64,000 nucleotides of DNA, taken from NCBI GenBank assembly GCA_018241405.1, contig JAFEDY010000036.1, positions 62,001 through 126,000 of the forward strand, written 5' to 3'. Origin of the DNA: Pseudomonadota bacterium. GTDB lineage: Bacteria > Pseudomonadota > Gammaproteobacteria > Burkholderiales > Burkholderiaceae_C. Shown piece after piece: positions 45,671-54,503 of this stretch (its first letter is position 1; every line of letters starts with the position of its first letter). Under the pieces are notes generated by a model. That model did not search any database and was not told where the DNA came from. It worked only from the letters and a program-made list of their open reading frames with translations. The translations under genes and the position numbers were made by a program.

Positions 45671-45731
45671 TGTTGCTATTGTATGAATAGCTGTTAGCGC
45701 TTGTCTGTAAAGCGCTAGAGGCCGGTTTTAT
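45671..45731 (+). repeat. Dispersed palindromic repeat copy between DUF3460 gene and scpA
   Basis: TTGCTATTGTATGAATAGCT, then AGCGCTTGTCTGTAAAGCGCT and AGAGGCCGGTTTTATG: the most complete copy in the window. Its far end overlaps the TAA stop of the DUF3460 gene. The AGCGCTT...AAGCGCT arms can form a hairpin. Confidence 0.85.
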
Positions 45732-45943
45732 GCCTGCTTCTCGCTGTACGAGTAGTACACGTAAGGCTTTTGCTTGACGCGGCCTGCGCGGTAGTCCTGC
45801 CAGACTTCGCGGTCCACGTTCTTGTCCCACAGGAGGGCGCGGCCGGCGCGCTGCTGCGTGTCAAGCTCGGGCTTCTGGGTCTTGAGCTGCTCGATGAACT
45901 GGGTGACTTCGGACTGGTAGTCGGGACGGCGGAAAATAGGCAT
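45728..45943 (-). CDS. DUF3460 family protein
   Basis: A 71-residue basic, soluble protein (MPIFRRPDYQSEVTQFIEQL, ALLWDKNVDREVWQDYRAG, VYYSYSEKQA). It agrees with the DUF3460 family, which I know mainly from Burkholderiales and often beside scpA. Function unknown. Its stop codon lies in the family repeat. Divergent from the OmlA-like lipoprotein gene. Confidence 0.85.
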   Translation of the reverse strand: MPIFRRPDYQSEVTQFIEQLKTQKPELDTQQRAGRALLWDKNVDREVWQDYRAGRVKQKPYVYYSYSEKQA

Positions 45944-45987
45944 GGACGGTTAACCTCTCAGAACCCGTGATTTTAGCGACACCCACC

Positions 45988-46488
45988 ATGAATACCCTGA
46001 CCCGCATGGCCGGCGCCCTGGCCGCCGGCGCTCTGGCCCTGCTGTCCCTGGCGGCCTGTGACGAGCAGCGCATCCGTGAGCTGGAGGAAGACGTCTCCAC
46101 CGAGGCCGACGTGCGCGCGCGCTTTGGCGAGCCCGAACGCATCTGGCCCGAGAGCGACGGCGGCCACACGCTGGAATACAACCGCCAGCCCGCGGGCCAC
46201 CAGAACTACATGATCACCATAGGCCCGGCCGGCAAGATGACGGCGCTGCGCCAGGTGCTGGCGCCGCATTATTTCGAGCAGGTGCAGCCCGGCATGCCGC
46301 AGGACGCCGTGCGCCGCCTGCTGGGCCAGCCCGCCAAGACGACGCCCTACGCCCTCAAGCAGGAGACCGATTGGGACTGGAACTGGATAGACCCGCCCAG
46401 CCGGCGAATGATCTTTACCGCGACCTTTGGGCCCGATGGGCGTGTCAAGCGCTCCGGCAGCATGGAGAAACTGCACGACGGACCGTGA
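45988..46488 (+). CDS. Outer-membrane-assembly-type (SmpA/OmlA-like) lipoprotein
   Basis: A 166-residue lipoprotein. The signal MNTLTRMAGALAAGALALL ends in the lipobox SLAAC (Cys24), and Asp at +2 would favour inner-membrane retention under the E. coli rule. Two SmpA/OmlA-like repeats follow: STEADVRARFGEPERIW and MPQDAVRRLLGQPAKTTPY. Family members attach to the BAM complex or stay as uncharacterised lipoproteins; which applies is not clear. The start at 45988 leaves a clean signal peptide. Confidence 0.85.
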   Translation: MNTLTRMAGALAAGALALLSLAACDEQRIRELEEDVSTEADVRARFGEPERIWPESDGGHTLEYNRQPAGHQNYMITIGPAGKMTALRQVLAPHYFEQVQPGMPQDAVRRLLGQPAKTTPYALKQETDWDWNWIDPPSRRMIFTATFGPDGRVKRSGSMEKLHDGP

Positions 46489-46500
46489 ACCCGGTGTGCA

Positions 46501-48156
46501 TCAGGGCGCAATCTTGCGCTTCAAGGCCTGCGCCACCGGCCGCGGCAGGCTGGGCAGGGACTTGAGCAGCCAGGGCAGCACCTTGCGCTTGGCGCCGGCG
46601 AGCGATTCGGGCACCAGCGCCTCGATCAAATGCGGGCCGGGGTGGGCCAATGCATATTCCAGCGCCTGGCAGAGCTCCTCGGCATCCTGGGTGCGCACGG
46701 CGTGCACGCCCATGCCCTGGGCCAGTTGCGCGAAGTTGAGCTGCGGGCCGTGCAGGTCCAGCTGCGACTGCGCCTTGGGGCCGGCGTCATCGGCGCCCAC
46801 GCGTTCCAGCTCGACGTTCAGCACCGAGTAGCTGGCGTTGTTGAAGATGATGCTGACCACATGCAGCTTCTCGCGCGCCATGGTCCACAGCGCCTGGAGG
46901 GTGTACATGGCCGTGCCGTCGCCGATCAGCGCGATCACCGGGCGGTCGGGGCAGGCGATGGCTGCGCCCACGGCATTGGGCAGGCCCTGGCCGATGGCGC
47001 CGCCGGTCAGCGTGATGAGGTCGTGGCGCGGCGCGCCCTTTGTCATCACGCCCAGCATCAGGCCGCTGGTGATGGCCTCGTCGATCAGGATGGCGCGCTC
47101 GGGCAGCAGCGCGCCCACGGCCTTGCAGACCTTGGGGGCCGTCAGCTTGCCGGTGGGGCGCTGCGGGCGCTGCGGCAGCTGCAGGGCGGGTTGTGCCTGC
47201 GCGGCGCCCAACACCTGGGCCAGCCGTTGCAGGCTGGCAGCGGCGTCCTGCTCCGGGCTGGACAGGGTGTGCACGCTGCAGCTGCCGGGCACCAGATCGC
47301 TCTTTTTGCCGGGGTAGGCGAAGAAGGACACGGGCGCCTTGGCATCCACCAGCACCAGCTGTTCGATGGGCGCCAGCTGCACGCCAGCCAGTTCGGCCAG
47401 GTAGGCGATGCGTTCCACAGCGGGCAGGCCCGCGCCGCGCTCCAGGCGGGTGGGGAAGACCTCGGCCAGCAGCTGCACCCCGCTGTGCGCGGCGATGCGG
47501 GCGGCGGCCAGCAGGGCCGGTTCGCGCAGCGCCTGGCCGCCCAGCAGCAGCGCGGCTTTCTTGCCGCAGCGGATGGCATTGGCGATGGCCTGCACAGTGG
47601 CGTCGTCTGCCGCCTCGGGCACAGGCAGCGTGGGCATGGCGCTGGGCACGGCGCCCTCGCCCCACGACACGTCGGCCGGCAGTATCAGCGTCGCCACCTG
47701 GCCCGGCAGGCCGCGCGCGACCATGACGGCGTCCACCGCGTCCTCGCACAGTGCGCTGGTGCTCTTCGATGTGCGCACAAAGCCGGGTGAGACATTGCGC
47801 GCCACGGTCTCGATGTCGCTTTGCAGCTGCGCGTCGTACTGCGTGTGATAGGTGGCGTGGTCGCCCACGATGGTGACGATGGGCACCTTGCCCTTGCGCG
47901 CGTTGTGCAGGTTGGCCAGGCCGTTGCCCAGGCCGCAGCCCAGGTGCAGCAGCGTGGCGGCGGGCTTGCCGGCCATGCGCGCGTAGCCGTCGGCCGCGCC
48001 CGTGGCCACGCCCTCGAACAACGCCAGCACGGCGCGCATGCGCGGCTCGGAGTCGAGCGCGGCGACGAAGTGCATCTCACTGGTGCCGGGGTTGGAGAAG
48101 CAGACCTCGATGCCGGCATCGGCCAGGGTCTTGAGCAGGGCTTGGGCGCCGTTCAT
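46501..48156 (-). CDS. Thiamine-diphosphate enzyme (acetolactate synthase / benzoylformate decarboxylase-like)
   Basis: A 551-residue three-domain ThDP enzyme. The Pyr domain (about 1-165) holds the cofactor-activating Glu in LFEGVATGAADGYARM near residue 48. The PP domain (about 355-530) has GDGTAMYTLQALWTMAREK and IIFNNASYSVLN, the Mg-ThDP motif. It resembles proteins annotated as acetolactate synthase large subunits of catabolic type and 2-keto-acid decarboxylases such as MdlC. No small regulatory subunit is present, so a biosynthetic role is unlikely. It heads a run with aldehyde and alcohol dehydrogenases. Confidence 0.85.
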   Translation of the reverse strand: MNGAQALLKTLADAGIEVCFSNPGTSEMHFVAALDSEPRMRAVLALFEGVATGAADGYARMAGKPAATLLHLGCGLGNGLANLHNARKGKVPIVTIVGDHATYHTQYDAQLQSDIETVARNVSPGFVRTSKSTSALCEDAVDAVMVARGLPGQVATLILPADVSWGEGAVPSAMPTLPVPEAADDATVQAIANAIRCGKKAALLLGGQALREPALLAAARIAAHSGVQLLAEVFPTRLERGAGLPAVERIAYLAELAGVQLAPIEQLVLVDAKAPVSFFAYPGKKSDLVPGSCSVHTLSSPEQDAAASLQRLAQVLGAAQAQPALQLPQRPQRPTGKLTAPKVCKAVGALLPERAILIDEAITSGLMLGVMTKGAPRHDLITLTGGAIGQGLPNAVGAAIACPDRPVIALIGDGTAMYTLQALWTMAREKLHVVSIIFNNASYSVLNVELERVGADDAGPKAQSQLDLHGPQLNFAQLAQGMGVHAVRTQDAEELCQALEYALAHPGPHLIEALVPESLAGAKRKVLPWLLKSLPSLPRPVAQALKRKIAP

Positions 48157-48164
48157 CGTATTTG

Positions 48165-48225
48165 CTCCTTTATTAATAGCTTCCAGCGTTTGCCAGGTAA
48201 GCGCTGGGGCCGGCTTTTATCAAAG
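48165..48225 (+). repeat. Dispersed palindromic repeat copy between ThDP and aldehyde dehydrogenase genes
   Basis: TTATTAATAGCTTCCAGCGTTTG, spacer, TAAGCGCTGGGGCCGGCTTTT fills the gap between the two genes. One arm has diverged (AGCGTTT instead of AGCGCTT). Confidence 0.8.
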
Positions 48226-48227
48226 CC

Positions 48228-49721
48228 TCAGCGGTTGCGCCAAAGCATGACGTCCAGCACCTTGCCCGCCAGCCCCGCGTAAGGAGGCTGCAAAAAGTCC
48301 ACCGTGCGCAGCGGCCCCTGGCGGAACACCGGGCGCAGCTTGGAAAACGTCAAGAAACCCTCGCGCCCGTGGTAGTGGCCCATGCCGCTTGCGCCCACGC
48401 CGCCAAAGGGCAGGTGGTGCTGGCCGGCGTGCAGGAGCGTGTCGTTGAGCGTCACGCCGCCCGACAGGGTCTGCTGCAGGGTGCGCTGCTGCAGGCGCTT
48501 GTCGTCACTGAACAGGTACAGCGCCAGCGGGTGCGGACGGTTGTTGATGTACTGCAGCACCTCGTCGTGGTTGCGGTAGCCGAGGATGGGCAGCAGCGGA
48601 CCAAAAATCTCGCGCTGCATCACCTGCATGCCGTCGTGCACGTTCAAGAGCGCCACCGGCGGCATGATGCGCCGCGCGGCATCGCCCGGCTGGCCCGGGC
48701 ACAGCGGCACGGCCTGGGCGCCTTGGGCGATGGCGTCCGCCAGCATGGCCTGCAGGCGGTCGTATTGGCGCTGGTCGATGATGGCGGTGTAGTCGCCGTT
48801 CAAAAGATCGGGGTAGCGCCGGGCGATGATTCTTTGCGCGTGTTCGATGAAGGCCTGCTCCTGGCCCGCGGGCAGGAACAGGTAATCGACGTTGGTGCAG
48901 ATCTGCCCGGCGTTGAGCATTTTGACCCACAGGATGCGCTCCGCTGCCTTAGGCAAAGGGTAGTCGGGCGCGACGATGGCGGGGGACTTGCCGCCCAGCT
49001 CCAGCGTCACCGGGGTCAGGTGGGCGGCGGCATTGGCCATCACGGCGCGGCCGGTCTGCGGCGAGCCGGTGAAGAACAGGTGGTTGAAGGGCAGCTGCGT
49101 GAACAGCGGCCCCAGCGACTGGCCGGGCCCCGCGTCCTGGTCGGCAAACACGCTGACCTTGTCGGCGGCAAAGTATTGGGGCAGCAGCTTTTGCAGCAGG
49201 CGCGCCAGGTGGGCGGAGTTTTCCGACATCTTCACCATCGCCCGGTTGCCCGCGGCCAGCGCGCCGATCAGGGGCTGCACCGCCATGGCGATGGGAAAGT
49301 TCCAGGGCACGACGATGCCGACCACGCCCAGCGGCTGGGGCTGCACCCAGGCGCTGGCGAGCGGGTACTGGGTGATGTCGAGCGCGCGCTTTTGCTGTTT
49401 CATCCAGCGCGGCAGCTGGCGTATGGCATCCCGTGCAGCCTCCTGGCCTTGCAGCAGCTCGGTCATCAGGGTCTCGAAGCGGCTCCTGCAGCCGAAGTCG
49501 CGGTTCACGGCGTCGACCAGCGCGTCGCGGTTGTCCACCAGCAGGCGGTGCAGGGCGCGCAGGTCGCCGCGGCGCTCGACCCGATCGGGAAAGCGGTTCA
49601 TCGCAAAGGCCGCGCGTTGCGCCGCGAAGCACTCGCGCAGCGGGGCCGGGATGTGGGCTGCCAGCTCGGCGGGATTGCGGGCGGGTGCGTGGCCCGGCAG
49701 TGGTTCGGTGGGGGCGTACAT
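48228..49721 (-). CDS. Coniferyl-aldehyde-dehydrogenase-like aldehyde dehydrogenase
   Basis: A 497-residue NAD(P)-dependent aldehyde dehydrogenase. GVVGIVVPWNFPIAMAVQPL near 132, FTGSPQTGRAVM near 218, catalytic Glu in VTLELGGKSP and catalytic Cys in NAGQICTNVDY near 287 are all present. The C-terminus (PFGGVGASGMGHYHGREGF, membrane-like end) fits the coniferyl/fatty aldehyde group. It probably oxidises the aldehyde made by the GMC alcohol dehydrogenase next to it. Confidence 0.92.
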   Translation of the reverse strand: MYAPTEPLPGHAPARNPAELAAHIPAPLRECFAAQRAAFAMNRFPDRVERRGDLRALHRLLVDNRDALVDAVNRDFGCRSRFETLMTELLQGQEAARDAIRQLPRWMKQQKRALDITQYPLASAWVQPQPLGVVGIVVPWNFPIAMAVQPLIGALAAGNRAMVKMSENSAHLARLLQKLLPQYFAADKVSVFADQDAGPGQSLGPLFTQLPFNHLFFTGSPQTGRAVMANAAAHLTPVTLELGGKSPAIVAPDYPLPKAAERILWVKMLNAGQICTNVDYLFLPAGQEQAFIEHAQRIIARRYPDLLNGDYTAIIDQRQYDRLQAMLADAIAQGAQAVPLCPGQPGDAARRIMPPVALLNVHDGMQVMQREIFGPLLPILGYRNHDEVLQYINNRPHPLALYLFSDDKRLQQRTLQQTLSGGVTLNDTLLHAGQHHLPFGGVGASGMGHYHGREGFLTFSKLRPVFRQGPLRTVDFLQPPYAGLAGKVLDVMLWRNR

Positions 49722-49737
49722 GGGAGGTGCTCCTGAT

Positions 49738-51336
49738 TCAACTGGCGCGGCGCATCAGCTCGGCGCATTTCTCGCCGATCATGATGGTGGGCGCGTTGGT
49801 GTTGCCGGTGGTGATGCGCGGCATGATGGAGGCGTCGGCCACGCGCAGGCCATCCACGCCGTGCACGCGCAGGTCGGCGCCGACGACGGCCTGACCATCG
49901 CCCGCCGGGCCCATGCGGCAGGTGCCGACGGGGTGGTATTCGGTGTCGCTGCTCTGGCGCAGCTCCTCGGCAATCGCAGCCGGGTCGTTGGCGGCAATGG
50001 GGCGCAGCATGGCGCCGCGCCAGGGCGCCATGGCGGGGGCAGCCATGATCTCAAGCGACTTCTGCACGCCGCGGGTCAAACGCGGCAGATCATCCGGGTG
50101 GCTGTAGTAGCGCGGGTCGATCGCCAGGCTCTCGCGCGCGTCGGGGCTGGTCAGGCGCACCTCGCCCCGGCTCTGCGGCCTTGTCAGCGTGACATGCAGG
50201 CCAAAGCCGTGGCCAAAGTAGAGCTTGCGGCTGTGGTCCTCGACCATGGCGACGACGAATTCGAGCTCGATGTCGGCCGCGTGCACCTGGTCGTCGGTGC
50301 GCAGAAAGGCGCCGGCCTCGGCCACGTTGCTGGTGACGAGGCCGCTGCGCTCCTTCTTCCATTGCTGGATGCCGCGCAGCATCTGCAACCCACCCCTGGG
50401 GCTGACGCCCAGGCAGCCCTCGGCGCGCAGGCTGCGCCAGTTGAGCGAGGCGGTGATGTGGTCCTGCAGGTTCTGCCCGACGCCAGGCAGGGCGTGGCGC
50501 ACGGCTATGCCCTGGGACTGCAGCTGATCGGCCGGGCCCACGCCCGAGCACATCAGCAGTTGCGGCGAGCCGTAAGTACCGGCCGAGAGGATCACCTCGC
50601 GGCGCGCGCGCACCAGGCTCTCTTGCCCACCGCGCCAGACGTGCACGCCGATGGCGCGCCGTCCCTCCCATGCCAGGCGCAGCGAGGGCGTGCGCGTCAT
50701 GACGGTGAGGTTGGGCCGCCGCAGATTCGGCGTGAGGTAAGCGCGCGCTGCGCTGCAGCGTTCGCCCCCGCGCTGCGTGACCTGGGCGGGCCAGCAGCCG
50801 TCCTGCTGCGCACCGTTGTAGTCGGGCGTGCGCGGCACGCCGGCCTGCTCGCAGGCCTGCAGGAAGGCCTGCGTGGTGGCGAAGCCGCTGCGCAGCCAGT
50901 CCACGCCCAGCGGGCCGCCCACGCCGTGATACTCATTGGCGCCAAAGCAGGCGCTGTCCTCGGCCTTCTTGAACAGCGGCAGCACGCTGGCCCAGTCCCA
51001 GCCGGGGTTGCCCAGCTCTGCCCAATGGTCGTAGTCGCTGTGGTGGCCGCGGCAGTAGATCATGGCGTTGACGGCGCTGCTGCCGCCCAGCACCTGGCCG
51101 CGCGGCTGAAAACCGCGGCGCCCGTTCAGGCCCGGCTGCGGCACGGTGTGGTAGTGCACGGCGTTCATCTTCACCGTGGCACCGGCCGCAAAGCCCAGCG
51201 GGGCGCGGATGAAGACGCTGTCGTCCGGCCCGCCGGCTTCGAGCAGGCAGACGCTGGCGGCCGGGTCTTCGCTCAGCCGGCTGGCCACCACGCAACCGGC
51301 CGAGCCGGCGCCAACGACGATGTAGTCAAACTCCAT
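49738..51336 (-). CDS. GMC-family alcohol / choline dehydrogenase-like flavoprotein
   Basis: A 532-residue FAD enzyme. ADP-binding YIVVGAGSAGCVVASRL at residues 5-21, the GMC signature 1 region RGQVLGGSSAVNAMIY near 80, signature 2 SAGTYGSPQLLMCSGVGP near 255, and active-site His in EYHPVGTCRMG near 465. Related to AlkJ- and choline-dehydrogenase-type enzymes that oxidise alcohols to aldehydes and feed electrons to the respiratory chain. Adjacent (16 bases) to the aldehyde dehydrogenase gene. Confidence 0.92.
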   Translation of the reverse strand: MEFDYIVVGAGSAGCVVASRLSEDPAASVCLLEAGGPDDSVFIRAPLGFAAGATVKMNAVHYHTVPQPGLNGRRGFQPRGQVLGGSSAVNAMIYCRGHHSDYDHWAELGNPGWDWASVLPLFKKAEDSACFGANEYHGVGGPLGVDWLRSGFATTQAFLQACEQAGVPRTPDYNGAQQDGCWPAQVTQRGGERCSAARAYLTPNLRRPNLTVMTRTPSLRLAWEGRRAIGVHVWRGGQESLVRARREVILSAGTYGSPQLLMCSGVGPADQLQSQGIAVRHALPGVGQNLQDHITASLNWRSLRAEGCLGVSPRGGLQMLRGIQQWKKERSGLVTSNVAEAGAFLRTDDQVHAADIELEFVVAMVEDHSRKLYFGHGFGLHVTLTRPQSRGEVRLTSPDARESLAIDPRYYSHPDDLPRLTRGVQKSLEIMAAPAMAPWRGAMLRPIAANDPAAIAEELRQSSDTEYHPVGTCRMGPAGDGQAVVGADLRVHGVDGLRVADASIMPRITTGNTNAPTIMIGEKCAELMRRAS

Positions 51337-51351
51337 GCTGCCTCCTGATAC

Positions 51352-51402
51352 TCATTTATTAATAGCTGCCAGCGCTTGTCTTTTAAGCGCTACATTGACT
51401 TT
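51352..51402 (+). repeat. Dispersed palindromic repeat copy between GMC and FAD-dehydrogenase genes
   Basis: TTTATTAATAGCTGCCAGCGCTTG, TCTTTT, AAGCGCTACATTGACTTTTG. The stop codon of the FAD-dependent dehydrogenase (51390-51392) lies in the right arm, so the repeat supplies the gene's end. Confidence 0.85.
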
Positions 51403-53000
51403 TGACCCGCAGTGATGTGCCGCGCCGCCGCGCGCGCCGTGAGGATGCAGCCGGGCAGAAACGTGCCCTCCAGTGACCGCTTGCCACTGGCGCCGCCGCC
51501 GCCAAAGCCAGCCGCCTCGCCCACGCAGTACAGGCCGGCTATGGGCTGGCCCTGGCCGTCGAGCACGCGGCTGTGCAGATCGGTCTGCAGACCGCCCAGG
51601 CTCTTGCGCGTGATCAGCTGCGTGTGAATCGCGATGAAGGGCCCGGCGCCGGGTTGTTGCAGCGGCGCCGGCGTGCAGGTGCGCAGGCGGTCGGGGCGCC
51701 ACTGCCGTGCCTGCAGGATGCGGCGCACCTGGGCGTCGTCCTCGGGCCGGCCGCCGGCGGCGAAATGGGCGTCGAAGGCGTTGGCCGTGGCCTGCAGCCG
51801 CTCGGGCTTGATATGGAGCGAGGCGGTAAGCGCGTTCATCTTGCCCGCCAGCTCGGCCAGCGTATCGGCGACGATGAAATGCGGGCTTTGCCGCGCCATC
51901 TGGTCCACCAGGCGGTGGTTGCCCAGCAGCGTTTCTTTCACAAAGCGCAGGAACTGCCGGTCGCGGATGCGTGGGTTGTGCTCGGCACCGGAGATCGCGA
52001 ACTCCTTGAGCGCGATGCGGCGGTTCAGCAGCTGCCAGGTCCAGGGCTTCTCCTGCGCGGCCACCTGCTGGCACAGCCAATGGGTGTCGAAGCCCGTGAC
52101 CAGCGGCTCGGGGCCGATGCGCTCACCCCGGTGGTTGAGCCACAGGGCCGACTTGCACGGAATCAAGGAAAGGCCGTGGCCCGGGAAATGCGGGAAGGGG
52201 TGCGGAATGCCGGCCGCGTAGTTCCACATCTCGCCCGCGTGGGTGATCTGCGCGTTGAGATGCTCGGCCGCCCAGTGGTGCATGCGCCCGTCGGCAAACG
52301 GGTGGGCGCCGTTCAGCATGGTGTGGGGCTGGGGCCGGCCCCGAGGCCAGTTGCGCCGGACTTCTTCATGACTGCCGTTGATGCCGCCCATGGCCAGCAC
52401 CACCACGGGGGCCGTCAAACGCAGCTCGCGCCCCGTGGCCTCGTCGATGACCAGGGCGCCCGAGAGCCTGCCGCCCGCCTGTTCCAGTTGGGTCACGCGG
52501 TGGCCGTGCAGCACCGTCAGCCGCCCGCCCTGGCCCGCAGCGCGCATTTGCGCTATCAGCCGCAGCGTCATGAAGCGCGAGGTGCCCCACACGATGTGGT
52601 AGCGCGCCACGCTGTTGCCGTCGCCCTGCAGGCCGCGCTCGACCAGGTTCACGGCGGGCATGAACTTCAGGCCCTCTTGCACCAGCCAGTCGTACACCTG
52701 CGGGCGCGACTGCTCCACGTAGTAGCGCGCCCATTGCTGGGGGCAGGTGTCGGCGGGGTCGAGCGCGCCAAAGCGCTGCCAGTCGGCCAGGGCGCGCTCG
52801 GGCGAGTCGGCGATCTTCAACTTCGCCTGCAGCGGCGTGCCCACCAGCGCCATGCCGCCAAAGGCCCACAGCGCCAGGCCCCCAAGGCGCTCGGGCGTGT
52901 CGCGGTCCACCAGCGTGACGCTTTGGCCCGCGCGCAGCAGCTCCAGCGCCGTGACGATGCCCGCCAGCCCGCCGCCCATCACGAGAACATCCGTTGCCAT
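51390..53000 (-). CDS. FAD-dependent dehydrogenase (flavocytochrome c / ketosteroid-dehydrogenase type)
   Basis: A 536-residue flavoprotein. The FAD motif is VLVMGGGLAGIVTALELLRAG at the N-terminus. Later marks are PVVVLAMGGINGSHEE near 195, LGGLQTDLHSRVLD and the C-terminal GLYCVGEAAGFGGGGASGKRSLEGTFLPG. The layout is that of the fumarate-reductase/KsdD superfamily, where members reduce or form a double bond next to a carbonyl. Substrate unknown. Divergent from an AraC-type regulator. Confidence 0.85.
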   Translation of the reverse strand: MATDVLVMGGGLAGIVTALELLRAGQSVTLVDRDTPERLGGLALWAFGGMALVGTPLQAKLKIADSPERALADWQRFGALDPADTCPQQWARYYVEQSRPQVYDWLVQEGLKFMPAVNLVERGLQGDGNSVARYHIVWGTSRFMTLRLIAQMRAAGQGGRLTVLHGHRVTQLEQAGGRLSGALVIDEATGRELRLTAPVVVLAMGGINGSHEEVRRNWPRGRPQPHTMLNGAHPFADGRMHHWAAEHLNAQITHAGEMWNYAAGIPHPFPHFPGHGLSLIPCKSALWLNHRGERIGPEPLVTGFDTHWLCQQVAAQEKPWTWQLLNRRIALKEFAISGAEHNPRIRDRQFLRFVKETLLGNHRLVDQMARQSPHFIVADTLAELAGKMNALTASLHIKPERLQATANAFDAHFAAGGRPEDDAQVRRILQARQWRPDRLRTCTPAPLQQPGAGPFIAIHTQLITRKSLGGLQTDLHSRVLDGQGQPIAGLYCVGEAAGFGGGGASGKRSLEGTFLPGCILTARAAARHITAGQKSM

Positions 53001-53070
53001 GTCGCCTTGCCTCCTGGCGCAAAGATAGCGGCGTAAGATGCCGATGGATTGACTTTATGGGACAAATAAA

Positions 53071-54090
53071 TTGACCTTGCAGGCCACCGTCTCCATGAGC
53101 TGGGTGAACACCGTGCTCAATGCTGCAGAGCGGCAGGGCGTGGCGCGTGGGCAGTTGTTGGCACTGGCCGGCATGGCGCCCGAGGAGCTGCAGCAGGAGC
53201 GCTGGCCGATCGACCACATCACGCGGCTGTGGCGCGCCGCCGTGCAGGCCACGCAGGATGCGGGCTTTGGCCTCAAGGCCGGCAGCCAGGTGGGGCCGGG
53301 CAACTTCAACGTGGTGGGTGATCTGCTGCAGGCCAGCGCCACGCTGCGCGAGGCGATTGCGGCGGCGCAGAAGTACCAGCGCCTGATCAGCGATGGCGGG
53401 CGCCTGCAGATGGTGGTCGGCGCCCAGGCCAGTTGGCTCATCTACCACCCGCGCCAGGGCACGCTGGCCTTCAGCCCGCACCAGGTGGAGGCCGTGCTGG
53501 CGGCGGTGCTGGCCTTCATTCGCGGCGCCACGGGCGGCAGCCTGGGCGGGGCCGTGCGGCCGCAGCAGGTGCAGTTCAGCCAGCCGCGCGTGGGGCCGCT
53601 GGCCGGCTACCGCGAGGTGTTTGCCTGCCCCGTGGCGTTCGAGCAGGCGTTCAATGGCCTGCTGCTGGACAACGCGCTGCTGGACGCTCCGCTGCAGCGC
53701 GCCGATGAGCGCCGCGCGCGCACGCACCAGCGCCAGGCGGCCGCGCATCTGGCGGGCCTGACCCAGGGCGGGGCGCTGGTGCAGGAGCTGCGCGCCTGGA
53801 TGGCCGCCGCCCTGGCCAGCCGCGTGCCCACGCGCGCCGAGGCGGCGCGGGCGCTGGGTGTGAGCGAGCGCACCCTGGCGCGGCGCATGCAGGCCCAGGG
53901 CCTGGCCTTTGCCGGGCTGCTCGACGAGGTGCGCAGGGGCGCCGCGCTGCAGGCCGTGGCGCACACGGCGCGGCCCCTGGCCGATATTGGCCAGGCGCTG
54001 GGTTTTGCCGAGCCTGCGGTGTTCTGGCGCGCGTTCCGCCGCTGGACGGGGATGACGCCCGCACAGTGGCGCGTGCGGGCTGGGCGTTGA
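53071..54090 (+). CDS. AraC-family transcriptional regulator (arabinose-binding-domain-like N-terminus)
   Basis: A 339-residue activator-type protein. The N-terminal domain (about 15-200; AERQGVARGQLLALAGMAPEEL, FGLKAGSQVGPGNFNVVG) is of the OruR/ORF-G effector type. The C-terminal AraC helix-turn-helix pair (about 245-337) shows ARALGVSERTLARRMQAQG and PLADIGQALGFAEPAVFWRAF. Reported from a TTG at 53071; an ATG eight codons later (53095, MSWVNTV) is an equally good start. Divergent from the FAD-dehydrogenase gene, which it probably controls with the ALDH and GMC genes. Confidence 0.88.
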   Translation: MTLQATVSMSWVNTVLNAAERQGVARGQLLALAGMAPEELQQERWPIDHITRLWRAAVQATQDAGFGLKAGSQVGPGNFNVVGDLLQASATLREAIAAAQKYQRLISDGGRLQMVVGAQASWLIYHPRQGTLAFSPHQVEAVLAAVLAFIRGATGGSLGGAVRPQQVQFSQPRVGPLAGYREVFACPVAFEQAFNGLLLDNALLDAPLQRADERRARTHQRQAAAHLAGLTQGGALVQELRAWMAAALASRVPTRAEAARALGVSERTLARRMQAQGLAFAGLLDEVRRGAALQAVAHTARPLADIGQALGFAEPAVFWRAFRRWTGMTPAQWRVRAGR

Positions 54091-54131
54091 GGAAGGCAGA
54101 CAGGGCGCGCCATGAAGACGAGCAAGGCAGG

Positions 54132-54479
54132 ATGTGGGACATGGCAGGGATGAACGAGGCGCGCGGCGCCCGCGGCGTCGTGGTGCTGCGGCAAGAGGGC
54201 GCACCGCCCAAGCCGCCGCTGGGCGCGCCATGCAACGGCTGCGGCCTGTGCTGCCTGCTGGAGCCTTGCCCGCTGGGCATGGTGCTGTCGCGCCGGCGCA
54301 GCGGCGCATGCGTGATGCTGCGCTGGGACGAGGCGCAGCAGCGCTATGGCTGCGGCGCACTCATGGCTGCGCCCCAGGGCTGGCTGGGGCTGGTGCGCCA
54401 GCGCCTGGTGCGGCGCTGGATTGCCGCCGGCGCCGGCTGCGATGCCGACCTGCAGGCGCAGGCGCCGCCGCAGGAGTAG
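54132..54479 (+). CDS. YkgJ-type small cysteine-cluster protein
   Basis: A protein of about 115 residues. The core CNGCGLCCLLEPCPLGM has the CxxCxxCC-type cluster of YkgJ-like (zinc or iron chelating) domains, followed by MLRWDEAQQRYGCGAL. Function of the family is not established. Three possible starts (54132, 54141, 54150) lie close together; the first is reported. It lies 42 bases after the AraC gene on the same strand. Confidence 0.72.
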   Translation: MWDMAGMNEARGARGVVVLRQEGAPPKPPLGAPCNGCGLCCLLEPCPLGMVLSRRRSGACVMLRWDEAQQRYGCGALMAAPQGWLGLVRQRLVRRWIAAGAGCDADLQAQAPPQE

Positions 54480-54503
54480 GCGCCCGGCAGCGACCGGCCG
54501 GCG

